Part shown: positions 35,125 to 46,092 of the stretch, piece by piece | How the letters are laid out: the number at the start of each line of letters is the position of its first letter | How positions within the stretch are numbered: the stretch's first letter is position 1 | Assembly (NCBI GenBank): GCA_025526915.1 | Contig: JAHLKH010000113.1 | Span: 1 to 64,000, forward strand | Reading direction: 5' to 3' | DNA from: Entophlyctis helioformis | Taxonomy: Eukaryota > Chytridiomycota > Chytridiomycetes > Chytridiales > Chytriomycetaceae | Length of the DNA stretch: 64,000 nt | Made by a program: the position numbers and the translations under genes | Notes under the pieces: generated by a model | Seen by the model: the letters and a program-made list of their open reading frames with translations, nothing else | Told to the model about the DNA's origin: nothing | The model's database searches: none

Positions 35125-36743
35125 ATGGAGACGTTCAACGGGACCTCGGATGTGCCGCAGATGGGGGCCAAGGAGCTGGTGCGGCACACGCCTGCATGTC
35201 TCGGCAGCCTGCCCGAGCCGCCAAGCTAACACATGCCGTGCAGGGGTGGGCCAACGTCGGCATAGCGTCGCTGCTGCTCGTCGTCAACGGTGCGTCGAGT
35301 GTGGCGGGCTTGCGATGCCGAGGCTGTGATTCAGGCTGACCCAACAGCACACACATGCACAGGCCTCATCTCCATTTACTTTGGACTGGGTCTTGAAGTA
35401 GACATCATCGTCGCAGCGTTACGGTGCGGCAGTGTCTACTTGGCTATCCAGTGCTTCCTGCAGAGCCTTGGCTGACATGCAGACCGCCGTGCGCCAGGTG
35501 CATCGTGCAGCTGACGCTGCTCTCGGTCGCCCTTGAGCCCGTCTTTGCCGTCAACCAGCCGCTGCCGGTGTTTGCAATCGCCTGTGAGTTCCGACGACTT
35601 CCGAGATCGCAACTGCTTGCTTCCGCTCCGCCCGGCGGCAGCTTGACATCCGCAAGCATGGGCACACACTGTCATCTTTGCAGTGGCATGCATGGCATTC
35701 ATGGCCCGCTCATGTGTCGGATCTTGGGCATGATCCAGTGTCGGGCGTCGGAACTTGGCCGATCACAAACTGACCAATCACATGGACGGACGGCAGCACT
35801 CCTTGTTCTCATCGCATGCAGCGAAGTGTACTACAGCCGCACAGCGTACCGCCACCAGTACATGTTCTTTTCCGTGCTCGTGTCCATCATGGCCAGCACG
35901 TTCATGACGGGCTTCATTGGCAACGCCTTTGCCATCCAAGCCGATCCGTGGTGGTCTGCCCGCAACTTTATTCCGACCATGGGCATGCTGGTCGGCAACG
36001 CCATGTCGAGCGTTGCTGTCGGGCTCAGCAGCGTCACCACGCAGCTTGTGGACAACAAGGACAAGATTGAGATGTACCTGTCGTTTGGCGCATCACGTTG
36101 GGAAGCTGGTAATCAGTCGCGAGTGTGCTGCGTGTTGGGTCGTGCAGTTGATCTCACGCGTGCCGTCTGACGGATCACAGCACGGCCAGTCTGTGTCGAG
36201 GCCATCAAGCTAGCGCTTTTGCCCGCACTCAACTCCATGAGCATCATCGGACTCGTGTCCATCCCAGGGTAATATGGCAATCCGTCTCAAGTGCAGTGCA
36301 TGACGGACTGCACTGCAGGCTCACACACAAGCAGCATGATGACTGGCCAGATTCTCGGCGGCTCGTCAGCCGAGAATGCAGCGCATTACCAGCAAGTCAT
36401 CACGTTCATGATCACATCGTCATGCTCGCTCGCAACCGTCACGGCTGTGCTGGCTGCCGTGTTTATGGTCTTTGACGACAAGGCACGTCTGCGTCTCGAC
36501 CTGCTCGTCAAGAACAAGAAGAGAAAGTCCGATGTTGCCGGCATGGTCAAGCGCACAGCATCATCACTCTGGTGGGCAGTGTGCCAACCCGGAGGTGGAT
36601 CACAGCCTCGCGTACCGTGCCGAACGAGACTGCCGTTCCGTCTGAACGCCAGCCTCTTCTCCCGCCTGCCCGCACCTAGTTTAGTGTTTGGTGTTCTGTC
36701 CATCCATGTTATTGTGGATCTGTTGCCCCAATACAAGTTATAG
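35125..36743 (+). CDS. UPF0014 / FetB-like (ALS3-like) membrane permease
   Basis: From ATG 35125 (METFNGTSDVPQMG) several exons give about six or seven membrane segments: GWANVGIASLLLVVN, LISIYFGLGLEVDIIVAAL, CIVQLTLLSVALEPVF, MFFSVLVSIMASTFMTGFIG, then the family signature RNFIPTMGMLVGNAMSS, SFGASRWEA, ALLPALNSMSIIGLVSIPG, MMTGQILGGSSAE and FMITSSCSLATVTAVLAAVF. This is the UPF0014 family: bacterial FetB (iron homeostasis, paired with ATPase FetA) and plant ALS3/STAR2 (aluminium tolerance). No ABC ATPase partner is in the window. Clear introns end at TTGACTG-type acceptors near 36180 (ACAG) and 36334 (GCAG). The last 60 codons after KNKKRKSD may contain another intron; the end is uncertain. 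Confidence 0.8.
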
Positions 36744-37079
36744 TCAGCCTTTCCCTGACAGTCTCCAATCTACGCTCATCGCTGCTCATCGCGATGATTT
36801 CCACAAACATTCCCGTGCCTGGCTCGGCTGGCGCGACCTGCCGCACATGCCATATGTGCGGTGGCGCATTCTCAAAGGCATCTCTGCCTGGCCACCAGCG
36901 TGGGTGAGTGGCCTGCCTTTGCCCGCTGTCAGGCCACCGTTGCAGCGCTTCTCCTCTTGCGGCTCTTGTTTGTGTCTTCTTGCCATTCTTGGCGCTGGCC
37001 TGTTCTCTGGCTTACACCATGCATACTTGGCAATAGCTGCATCCGCAAAAGCCTGGGCGTCAACCAGCTGACTCGCACC
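36744..37079. other. Intergenic, nothing recognised
   Basis: 336-bp spacer between the permease and the zinc-finger gene. No family, repeat or clear promoter element is visible. Confidence 0.5.
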
Positions 37080-39331
37080 ATGGCGACTCTCTCTGCTGGC
37101 AGCGTTTCCCTCTTTCCGTGTACCAGCTGTACGCACCTCGCTTGGACGGTTTGGCTTGGAGCGGCCATTGTGGCGTGTTTGGCCGGACGCGTTCAACTCA
37201 CTCCTTGACTTGCGCGTTGCCCTCGTCCAAACAAACACTTGACGCGGCAAGGCATGCGCAAGATTCCCCAGCCAAAGCTCGCTGCCCATCTGCGGACATG
37301 CAAGGGTGTCCAGTCGTCCCACGAGCACGAGCACGAGCACGAGACGGCTTCTGACCTCTTCACCCACCAGGGCCCTGATGGCTATGGTCAAAGCCTCCGA
37401 GGCATCAACAGCCAACCAACAGCGGCGAGTTCAAGCCCAATCTCGTCCCAGCAAGCGCGCCTGTTCTTCGCACAATGCGCAAGCCGAGTGGCATGCAGGC
37501 TGGCAGTCATGGCGATGTGTTTGGCGACTATGACTACGCGGCTGATGCGCCGTCCCTGCTGCGCTCAGCGACACGGCCAGCGCCGATCTCGCCGCAGCGA
37601 TCAATCAATGGCCAGTCGTCGCTGCCCATGCCCATCAATCCCTCGTCACTTGCGGCGGCATACAACCATCATGCTCGCGGCAGCGAGACCATTGCTGTGG
37701 CTGCCGAGTCCTCCATGCATGTGGCCTCAATCCCATCGTCGCCGTACCACGGTGATGCTTCTGCTCCAGCTTCGACAGCCGTGGGCCGCACACCGTCGGC
37801 GACATCGTCGTCTGCGTCGTCTGCGGGTGCCGTCCGCACGCCAGGTGGCGGTATGCGCGTTGTGCCCAAACGCAACCTTCGCGAGATTCCACCATCATCG
37901 ACGCTTTCGCGCATGCCTGAAGATGACCATGCGCAGTGCGCCAGTCGTCTTCTTCAATGGCTGCTGCCCCAAGTGGGTCTTCTGTTCCAAGCACGCCTGG
38001 CAACCCGCAGTCGCACGGATATGCCATTGCGAATCCGTTTGCCGCTTCAAATGCACGGCCACCGAGCTCAGTCACCGCCATGGCTGGATCGAAAACACCA
38101 CAAGTCTGCAGCACCAACAGCACCAGCAACAGCACCACCAACAGCACCAGCAGCAAGCATTGTCGCGCCAAAATTCAGGACACATCAATGCGCAACTGTC
38201 GGCCCCCAACAAGGCCGCCCCGCCTGGATCTGGCCGGCCTGCGCCACATGCAGGCAATACAGCTCCTCAGAACGCAAAGCCGCAACAGCAAGCAAATCCT
38301 CCATCGGCAAGCAGCCGACCGCGATCATCGGCAGCCACCCCAACCCATGTCCCTGCTGTACAGCCGCAAAAGCCTCGCCCAAAACCGGCGGCGCAACCAG
38401 TCCAGCAGTCTTTTGACGACATGCCCATCAGATCTAATCCGGCCGTCTCTGCCACAACCAACATTGACGACATACCCATCAGGCCGCGTCAGAGGCAAGA
38501 GCCAAACGCCGATGCACACGGCAATGATACACAAGACGACCCAGAGGCACACATTCCAAGCGAGTATCCAATTGACGAGGCTCTTGATGAAGGCATGGGC
38601 GACGAGTATGCAACTTCGGGCGGGCCGCTTATTCCCTGCTACATCTGCGGCCGCAAGTTTATGCAGGAGCGGCTGGACAAGCACACGGACGCATGTGCCA
38701 AAGCTAGCAAAGCGCGCAAGGTATTTGATGCGTCCAAGGCACGCGCCAAGGGAACGGACATTGAAAAGTACACGGGCAAAGGACCGCGTGAAGGACGCTC
38801 GGACGGCGCATCGGCTGGTCCAGCCAAGGTATGAGCATGATTGCCGCACATGCATGCATGCATGCATATTCGTTTGCAGGGTGCAGGCTGATAGTGAGCG
38901 TGTTACGCATGTGGCGATGCTGGACGTTTTCAGCCGCCAAAGAAGAACAACTGGAGGATAAAGCACGAGGCGTTTGTGCAGATGGTGCGATCGGCGCGGA
39001 CAGGGCTGGACCAGAAGACGGCGCACCTGTGATTGATCCCAATCCTGACTATGTCACCTGCCCGAGCTGCAACCGCCGGTTCAACGAGGACTCTGGCGCC
39101 AGACACATTCCGCTCTGCAAGGAGCGCGTGTCGCATTCAACAGCTCGCAAGGCACAGCCCGCGGCGCCTTTTTCGGGCCGTGGCGGTGCTGGCCGTGGAC
39201 GCTCAAATGGCCACGGCCATCATGGTGCACCAGCTGCCCCTGTCGAGACCAAGGAGGATATGCTCAAACGTCGCACGGCGTACAAGCCACCTGCCCCCAA
39301 GACGCTTGGCAAGCCAACCAGTCGCAAGTAG
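37080..39331 (+). CDS. ZC2HC1-type zinc-finger protein (FAM164 family), three C2HC fingers
   Basis: The ATG at 37080 gives MATLSAGSVSLFPCTSC; splicing at 37129-37251 completes the first C2HC finger (CTSC...MRKIPQPKLAAHLRTC). A long Ser/Pro/Gln-rich linker includes a polyQ/H stretch near 38110-38165. Finger 2 is CYICGRKFMQERLDKHTDAC with the family tail RKVFDASKARAKGTDIEK; after intron 38829-38933 comes PPKKNNWRIKHEAFVQMVRS and finger 3, CPSCNRRFNEDSGARHIPLC. It ends LGKPTSRK, stop 39329-39331. The match to animal ZC2HC1A (RKTFDSSRQRAEGTDI, CPYCQRRFNENAADRHINFC) is strong. Three single-base losses are needed (near 37935, 38102, 39022). Its function is unknown; animal relatives are poorly studied. 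Confidence 0.82.
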
Positions 39332-39810
39332 ATTGTGCATCTAGACACGCGTTGCTGGAGACAGCACGAGTGTTTATCGTGGCAAGAAGACGGGGCGGGA
39401 GAGCGATGGACGGTGTACACGACCAAAGCAAGGAAAAGCGAAAAGGGGCAGCAGCGCCAGACCAGAAGGGCAGTGCCGAATGGCTGCAATAAAGATGTGC
39501 AGTCAGCTATATCATTGCAAGTGGGATGCCGAGCAGTTCGATCTGGCAGCAGTCGGCAATGGCGCTTGCGGTATTGGAAAGGCTTGCACACAGCCACTTT
39601 TTCACAATGTATTTGCCTAACGAACATGGAAAATTTGCTATCAACAATTATTAGCCGCAGCGAGGTGGGATTGGAACCGCTGACGACGAATGCCGGACGT
39701 GGTGGGCATCGTGCGACTGGCCTGCTGGACTTCTGGCCTGCTGGTCTGTGCCCGCGCTGCATTCCTGCCAGCGAAGCCGGGCTGTGGAAGGCATTCTGCC
39801 AACCCGTCGT
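39332..39810. other. Intergenic, nothing recognised
   Basis: 479-bp convergent spacer between the zinc-finger gene and the polyQ gene. A GGATTGGAACC string near 39669-39679 recalls a reversed tRNA T-loop, but no cloverleaf can be drawn. Confidence 0.5.
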
Positions 39811-40327
39811 CTAGAAGGTGTCCTTGGTGGGTGAAATCTGCATGGCGCAGTCCATGTCTGCTTGCGTCGCCGCAAGACGGCCGTCAATCCGAAGGCGTTT
39901 AAGTGGCCGCTGAATGTCAGCGTTGCTGCTGCTGCGTTGCTGCTGTTGCTGCTGCTGCTGTTGCTGCTGTTGCTGCTGCTGGATGCGCCCGCACAAGCCG
40001 GGCCTTGGAGCTTGAAAGCCGCTGTGCTCTGTTGGCCGTGCACTTGCCGGCGGGCCGCACCGTTGGCTGCGGGTCCTGATCGTCGACAAGGTGCACAAAC
40101 AGAGCACACACGGGCGACCCGTAGCCGTAGTCCTTCTGAGGCGCATCCAGGTCCAGGCTGAAATCCAGGTCTTGTGCAAGGTCGTTGTCTATGGCTCCAT
40201 CCGTCGCATCCACACCATGCCGGCTGCTGTCGTCTGCGCCTGCGAGACTGCCAAGACCGCCGAGGCTGCCAACGATGCCGAAACCGCCCAGTTCAACTTG
40301 GTCAGCGAGGTCGAGCGACGAGACCAT
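39811..40327 (-). CDS. Hypothetical polyglutamine protein
   Basis: The ATG at 40327-40325 begins MVSSLDLADQVELGGFGIVG, Gly- and Asp-rich (LAQDLDFSLDLDAPQKD). Downstream, a CAG/CAA run (39928-39982 on the plus strand) reads as about 17 Gln in one frame and Ala/Ser-rich in the others. After the Gln run, RPLKRLRIDGRLAATQADMD and a SPTKDTF end look protein-like; a KRLRI cluster could be a nuclear signal. The N-terminal and C-terminal parts lie in different frames, so a short intron or lost base sits between. No family is recognised. It is divergent from URB2, 286 bp apart. Confidence 0.5.
39928..39982. repeat. CAG/CAA trinucleotide repeat
   Basis: Near-continuous GCT/GTT triplets on the plus strand encode polyglutamine on the minus strand inside the hypothetical gene. 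Confidence 0.9.
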
Positions 40328-40613
40328 GACTCTGGCCAGCGCATCATGTCAGCACCCCCGAGAGTCGCAGCATGCATGGGCGACCAGCGAGCGATGCGCA
40401 TCTGCGAGCATGCCATTATCAACCTACAGGTCTGTGACCCGCTGGGTTTATCTGAACGATGCCCGGGTCGATACGTTGATGTTGGAAATTGCCAGATGGC
40501 AGGCGGGTCACGTGAGAAGACGTGACCATACGACAGGCCAATCAGCGGCGAGCGCTCAAGCTCAAGATCCACCGACATTCGATCTTTTTCTGCGACAGAA
40601 ACCATCAGCAGGC

Positions 40614-43600
40614 ATGTCGAGCGTTGCAGCGGCTGCATCGACGGGGGCAGCAACCGTGCAGGAGCTCATCCGCACGCTGCGCTCCAACAACACGCCGCTG
40701 AGCGAGCGTTTGCGTCTGGGCCGCTCGCTCTGGACGTCGCATGCCGTGTATGTGCCCGGCAAGACCGAGCTGCTGCTCGACTGGATTGCCGCGCTGCTGG
40801 TCAAATCCGTGCCTTCTTCAACGACGTCTACGGCAACGACAGCAGCAGCCGAGTGAGTGCGCTGCCGGTGTGCCGTGTGCAGCGTGTGCCGTGCAGCTTG
40901 CCGCTGGGCGTTTGGCATTCATGCTTACCAATGCATTTCGACCAGTGAGCTGCCGTATCTGTCGTGCGAGTGTGGCAGATGCTGCTGGACCTGCTGCATT
41001 CTCTGGCTCCGCAGTCGCAAGCCTCCGCGCCGATCTCGACCAATGCGCCGTCAATGCAGCTCAAGGTCCCGCTTGCCCCGCTGTTTGCGGCAGTCGCCCG
41101 TGCATCCCCCGATCAGGCGTCCATTCAGCTGCTGCCGCTTGCTCGCACGGTCTTTGGGCTCACGACTGGATCGCTGGCGGCTGTTGCTCGCATCTCAACC
41201 GACCAGCTCGCGTCGTTGGGTCTTGAGATCGCACAGTGCCTGCTCTCTCGCATCGCCGGCAGCCAGCCACTGTCGCCGGCCCTGTGGGACTACGCCATCG
41301 GAATCCTGGAAAAGATGCAGCAGGAACAGGTCAAGTCGCCGCACCAGAAAAAGGTTCGTGCTCATCCTTGGATCGTTGGACAATCGCCCCCAGATCTGAC
41401 CGTGCCTGTCTGCAGATCTTCACGTTTGCTGTGCAGAAACAGGTGCCCGTCCTGATCCAGTTGCGATACGCGGTGCTGGCTGCTGAACTTGCCGAGGAGC
41501 GCGGCGGTCTGTCCAAGTCGCAAACTGAATCGTTTGTTGCTCTGTTCACAAGCATCATCGAGGATGTTGTGCTGCATTCAGACCATCTGTCCGAGTTTGC
41601 ATCGGTGCTCCAGCAGATTGCATCGCGTCGCAGCAACAGCGCACCAGGTGTTGCGTCGGCAAAACCTCCCTCGGCAGCAGCAGCAGCAGCCGAGGTGCCT
41701 CCAAGCAACGTCAATGCAGGCTACCCTCGCGCTCTTCTCGACACGCTCAAGTCTCTTGCACAGTCTGCAAACACTCGCCCAGCCCTTGTCGCTGCCCTCC
41801 CAAGCCTCTTCCGCAGCTTCTGCCTCGCGTTCCGCAGTCGTGGCAAAGCCAGTCTCTTCGTACCAACCGCGTTTGGCATGTTTGCTGAGAAGCACAGGAT
41901 ACTCTTGTTGCCAGTCCAGGCAGTTGGATCCACGGCAGATGCTGATGGTGCAGCCAAGAAACGCTCGGCAAAGCGCAAAGCCAAGTCTGGAGACCAGCCG
42001 GCAGAACCCTTGATGTCGGCCGCGTCGGCCATCCAAAGCCAGTCGGAGCTGTCCAGCCTTGGCCAGCTGCTACGGCTGCTTGTCGACTTTGACATCTTCC
42101 GTGCTGGAAACGACGACATCTCGGTCGCCCAGCGAGCCTATCTCGAGCAGGTCTTCCGAGACCTGCTGTCCTCGCACAGTCGCTTGATGCAGACGCATCG
42201 CAGCTGACCGAGGTGTTCGCCGCCTGGCTGCACCTTCTCCGTCTCGACTACACTCTCATTGCGGACAACCTTGAAGACGTCTGGCGCTTGGTCTTTGTGC
42301 CGCACGGCCCGTCTCGTGCTGCAGCCGTCGATCTCGCTGTTGACCTGCTGAGCGTGTTTGTCAAGTCGCGCCAACTGGACTCGATGCTTCGCGTTGTTCT
42401 CGAGTGTGCACGTCAGACGCCATTTTGCGACCAGCTGCGCAACACGTGCTTGCTCGACGACCGCTGGATGAGTGCGTTTGGCGGTTTCATCAGCAGCATT
42501 CTCTCTGCGCAGTCCATTGCCATTATCCAGCTTCTCATGGACGAAATGTATGCTTCGTATGGCGTCGATGTCGGCTCTTCCGCTGCCGCTGTTGCTCCTG
42601 CCTCTCCCGATGCGTCCCAGCTCAAGAAGAAACGCAAGACTGCCAAACCAAACGGCGATGCAAGTGTCGCCAGTGCCACACCAGCCTCGTTGCAGATTCG
42701 CGACTCTCGCCTCATTGTTGACCTGCTCTGCACCTGTCTGGTTCACGCATCGCCAAGTGATGCTCAGCACGCTGCACTATTGGCTCAAATCAATGGATTC
42801 TACGATGGATATGTAGCGCCATGCCTGGAGCTTGCCAAGAGCCATGCTGGCAGTGATGACATGGCCATCTTGGTCGAGCGGCGCATCTGCCCAGCCCTCC
42901 AGCTGCATTGGACGCTCATTCGCATCTCACAGGATTACTGGTCGGCCCATGTATCATCCGAGGCTGTGGCCAAGATGCAGAAGCGGTTCAAGAAACTGCT
43001 GCCCACTTATCCTGCTCTTCAGCCGTGGATGGTAGGTCGTTTTCAGCGTGCGGTGTCGAGACGGATTTGCTCACCATTTGCGTTTCGTGGCCAATCACAG
43101 ATCCGGATTGTGTGCTCGCATGCAACGCGCCTGGTCAGTATCTCTGCAAACCCAGCCGACGAGCAAGACTGCCGCTCCATTATCCACAAGCTGCTTGACT
43201 CGGTGTCACTCTCGGACATGTCAACCAGCACCGACGAGCTCCTGGTTGCTTCCTGGCAGGCTATTCTCAGCAGCATGTTCTCGATTGGACAGATTGCAGC
43301 GCCGGCATACCTTGTCCGCATTGTCGAGGTGTTCGTGGCGTCACTGCAGCACCAGCCATTGTCGGAACTGTGGGACGGCAAGGCGCCCCTCTCGACGAAC
43401 CGTCTCTCTGCAGAGCTGCTTCTGTACCCGCCGTTCTATGAGATCACGTCTGTGCACGACAGTTTGCTCTGTGCCTTATTTGGCAGCTTGCAGACCGGAC
43501 TTGAAGACGTGTTCGGTGCCTGCGGTGCGGCAGCAACCAAGATCTTCAAGAGTCTGAACGAGCTGCAGACAGCGCGCACAGCAGCCTCCCTCACCACAGC

Positions 43601-45894
43601 CATCGAGGAAATTTTCGGTATGGTCAGCCAAAGCGTTGTCGAGCCAGCAGGAGCGCCAAGTGCCACTTCCATCAAGTCGCTGCAAGGTGCCTTGAACCTG
43701 CTTGAGGCTCTGTCGCTGTTCCCGACCGTGTACTTTACCACATTTGAGCGTGAGGCGATCGTCATTGCCATCTTCGCAGTCGAGTGGCTTGTTGCTGGCA
43801 ATAGCGGCCTGCAAGCCGCCCACGGCCGTCTCTTTGTCCGCACTGGTCTCGTCTGCCGGCGTCTCACTCTGCGGTTCATGCGCAGTCGCGAGGACAAACT
43901 GTTGACGTTTTACGACCCCACTATTATGTCGGCGTATCTTTCGTTCCTCGGCAAGTACTGCGAAACAACGGCTGCTTTGACCAGCGTGGATGGTGCCGAC
44001 AACTCGGACGTCCGTACCTGGTGCGCAGCGATCGTTGACGAAACAAGCAGCATAGTCGAACTGACGACCCGCAAGGTTGTGCAGCGGCTAGAAGTCGGAT
44101 CGTTGCCCAAGGGCAGCAAGACCAACCCTGCGCAGCTTATTGCTGCCATGTGGCCGATCCTCACATCGACATCCACGATATTCGCGAGCAAGCCAGCGGC
44201 AACGCCATCAAAGTCGAGCAAGAAGTCGGGCAAAGCAGACAAAAAGTCCAGGCCGGCTGCGGCTCCAACAACGCCGCTTCTGGTTCCAGTTCTGCCGGGA
44301 TCGACGGTCCCGATCACAGTTGCTGCTGGATCGATTGCAGCTGTCGGCGATCTCCTTGCACATGATTCAAAGCGTGTTCCAAAGTCGTTGTTTACAGATC
44401 CGCAGTTCATGAATCTCCTCGCGCATCTCGAGTCTGCTGCAACCCATGCCGACACTGTGCGGTCTTATCCGACCGACTCGGCCACCGTCATTCGCCATCT
44501 TTGTCGCTTCTTCAAGGCGGCCGGACAGACAGACCCGCTGCAACGAATCCTTCACGTGCCGTGTCGCTTCATGCCGATGCCGATGGCAGCTTTTGTGCGT
44601 CCGTGTCGGTTGGCCAAGCACGCAGAGTCCGTTCGAGTCTACTGACGGTCATGCTCGGAAGCATTGAGGACGTGGACGCTGAGAGTATCCAGACGCGTCT
44701 TCCTGGATGGCTGGATGACTGCTGGCACCTGTACACGACATCGCCGGATGTGCGTGCGGCCATGGCGCCATGTGTGCAGCGCTGCCCCAAGGACCACTAT
44801 GCGCTGCTTGTCGCCAACCACCTCGACGCCCTTGCAGCAGCGATCGACAGGCTGTCATGTTCTACGGATCTGGAGCCAGAGCACCTTGGTGGGCTCCTCG
44901 CCTGCTTCTCGCTGTTGTGGGAGACACCCAATCAGCACTCGGCTCGCCATCTCATCCGCGCACTCTTGCCACGTCTGCTCACGATGTGTGCAACAGTTGG
45001 CCAGCGATCGGCCTCATTGCAAACGCTCAATCGCGTGCTTGATCTCGCCAATGTGGTTGTCACGGACCGCCGGATAGACCTGGACTCTGGCGAGGTGTCA
45101 ATGGTTCTCGGCATTCTCCAGGCAGTCATGGCCAACTCGCAGTGCACCGCTTCGAATACCAAGCCATCCGCGCTGCCACTGGCTGATGTGCCGCCCGTGT
45201 ATCTGGCCATATTTGAGAACATGTACCGCGTGCTGCTCGGTCTTTTGCGGTTCCGACGCGAGGCGATTGTGCGCCAGATCCCGCTATTTATCGCACCCAT
45301 CTGTGCACTGCTCGGAGCGTTCCAAGAACAACCCAAGCTGGGTGTCACAGGTGCTCATCGTCGGCAGCAGGCAGTCCTGGTGACAAGAAGGCGGCCGAAA
45401 GCACTGCGCCGACGGCATCTGGCCAGTCTGGTGGCCAGTCTGTGTTTGCCACAAACGCCGTACGGCTGTTTGCACCATTTGCACCCATGCCGGTTGCATG
45501 CGCCAAGAGTCTTGCGCGTGTCATGTCCGCCATCACTGAAAAGCCTGCGGCATTCTCAAGCGACGCTGCATCTGCATCTGCGTCTGGCGCATCCGCGTCG
45601 ACATCCCATCACGACCTGTCCACACAGCACACCCAGCTTGTCAAGCCATTCTCCAAGCACGCGCCGTTCCTTCTGTCGCGTATTGTGAGCATCCAGGCAT
45701 CCATGCGGCCATTCCCGCCAGCCGTCAAAGACGCTCTCCGCGAAGGCGTGTACGCACTGCTGGATGTCTGCAACGACCATGGACGCCTTGCTGTGCTGGC
45801 TGGTCTGGACGGTGGATCGCACGGCGGCCGGTTTATCCTCAAAGATTTTGTTGCTGGTTGGGAGAAGGACCATCGCTACAAGGGCAAGGCTTGA
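40614..45894 (+). CDS. URB2: Nucleolar pre-ribosome factor URB2/NPA2 (several apparent single-base losses)
   Basis: Large 60S-assembly scaffold (yeast Urb2). From ATG 40614 (MSSVAAAASTGAATVQELIR) the protein is alpha-helical repeat throughout, and its last 85 residues match the Urb2/Npa2 C-terminal domain: FSKHAPFLLSRIVSIQASMR, PPAVKDALREGVYALLDVCN, DHGRLAVLAGLD. Introns: about 40853-40945, 41356-41416 (KK|IFTFAVQKQ) and a probable in-phase 69-bp intron 43032-43100. The frame slips back by one base near 40960, 42184 (TT before GATGCAGACGC), 44540 and 45360, each time with the helical protein continuing. Urb2 is needed for ribosome assembly, so these look like consensus errors. Stop 45892-45894. 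Confidence 0.78.
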
Positions 45895-45900
45895 AGAGAT

Positions 45901-45906
45901 AATAAA
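45901..45906 (+). terminator. Poly(A) signal of URB2
   Basis: A canonical AATAAA lies 6 bp after the URB2 stop codon. Confidence 0.5.
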
Positions 45907-46092
45907 ATGGGGGTCTCCATCAGATGCACTGCAAATGCAAGGACTCGCTCCATTCAAGCAGCCCATCATGCCACCGCATCCGTGCTTGTCCATGCCCCTG
46001 GTGCTGCTGATGGATGTCGCAGCTGCCAGCTGTTGTTTGCCGCATCGCTCATTGCGCATCTGATCCATCGCCTGCTCCGTTCCTGTGATTGA

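Noticed and set aside
39660..39740. Reversed tRNA T-loop-like string GGATTGGAACC
   Set aside because: An ATGCC/GGCAT stem follows, but its loop is 10 nt and no D-arm or acceptor stem closes; not a tRNA.
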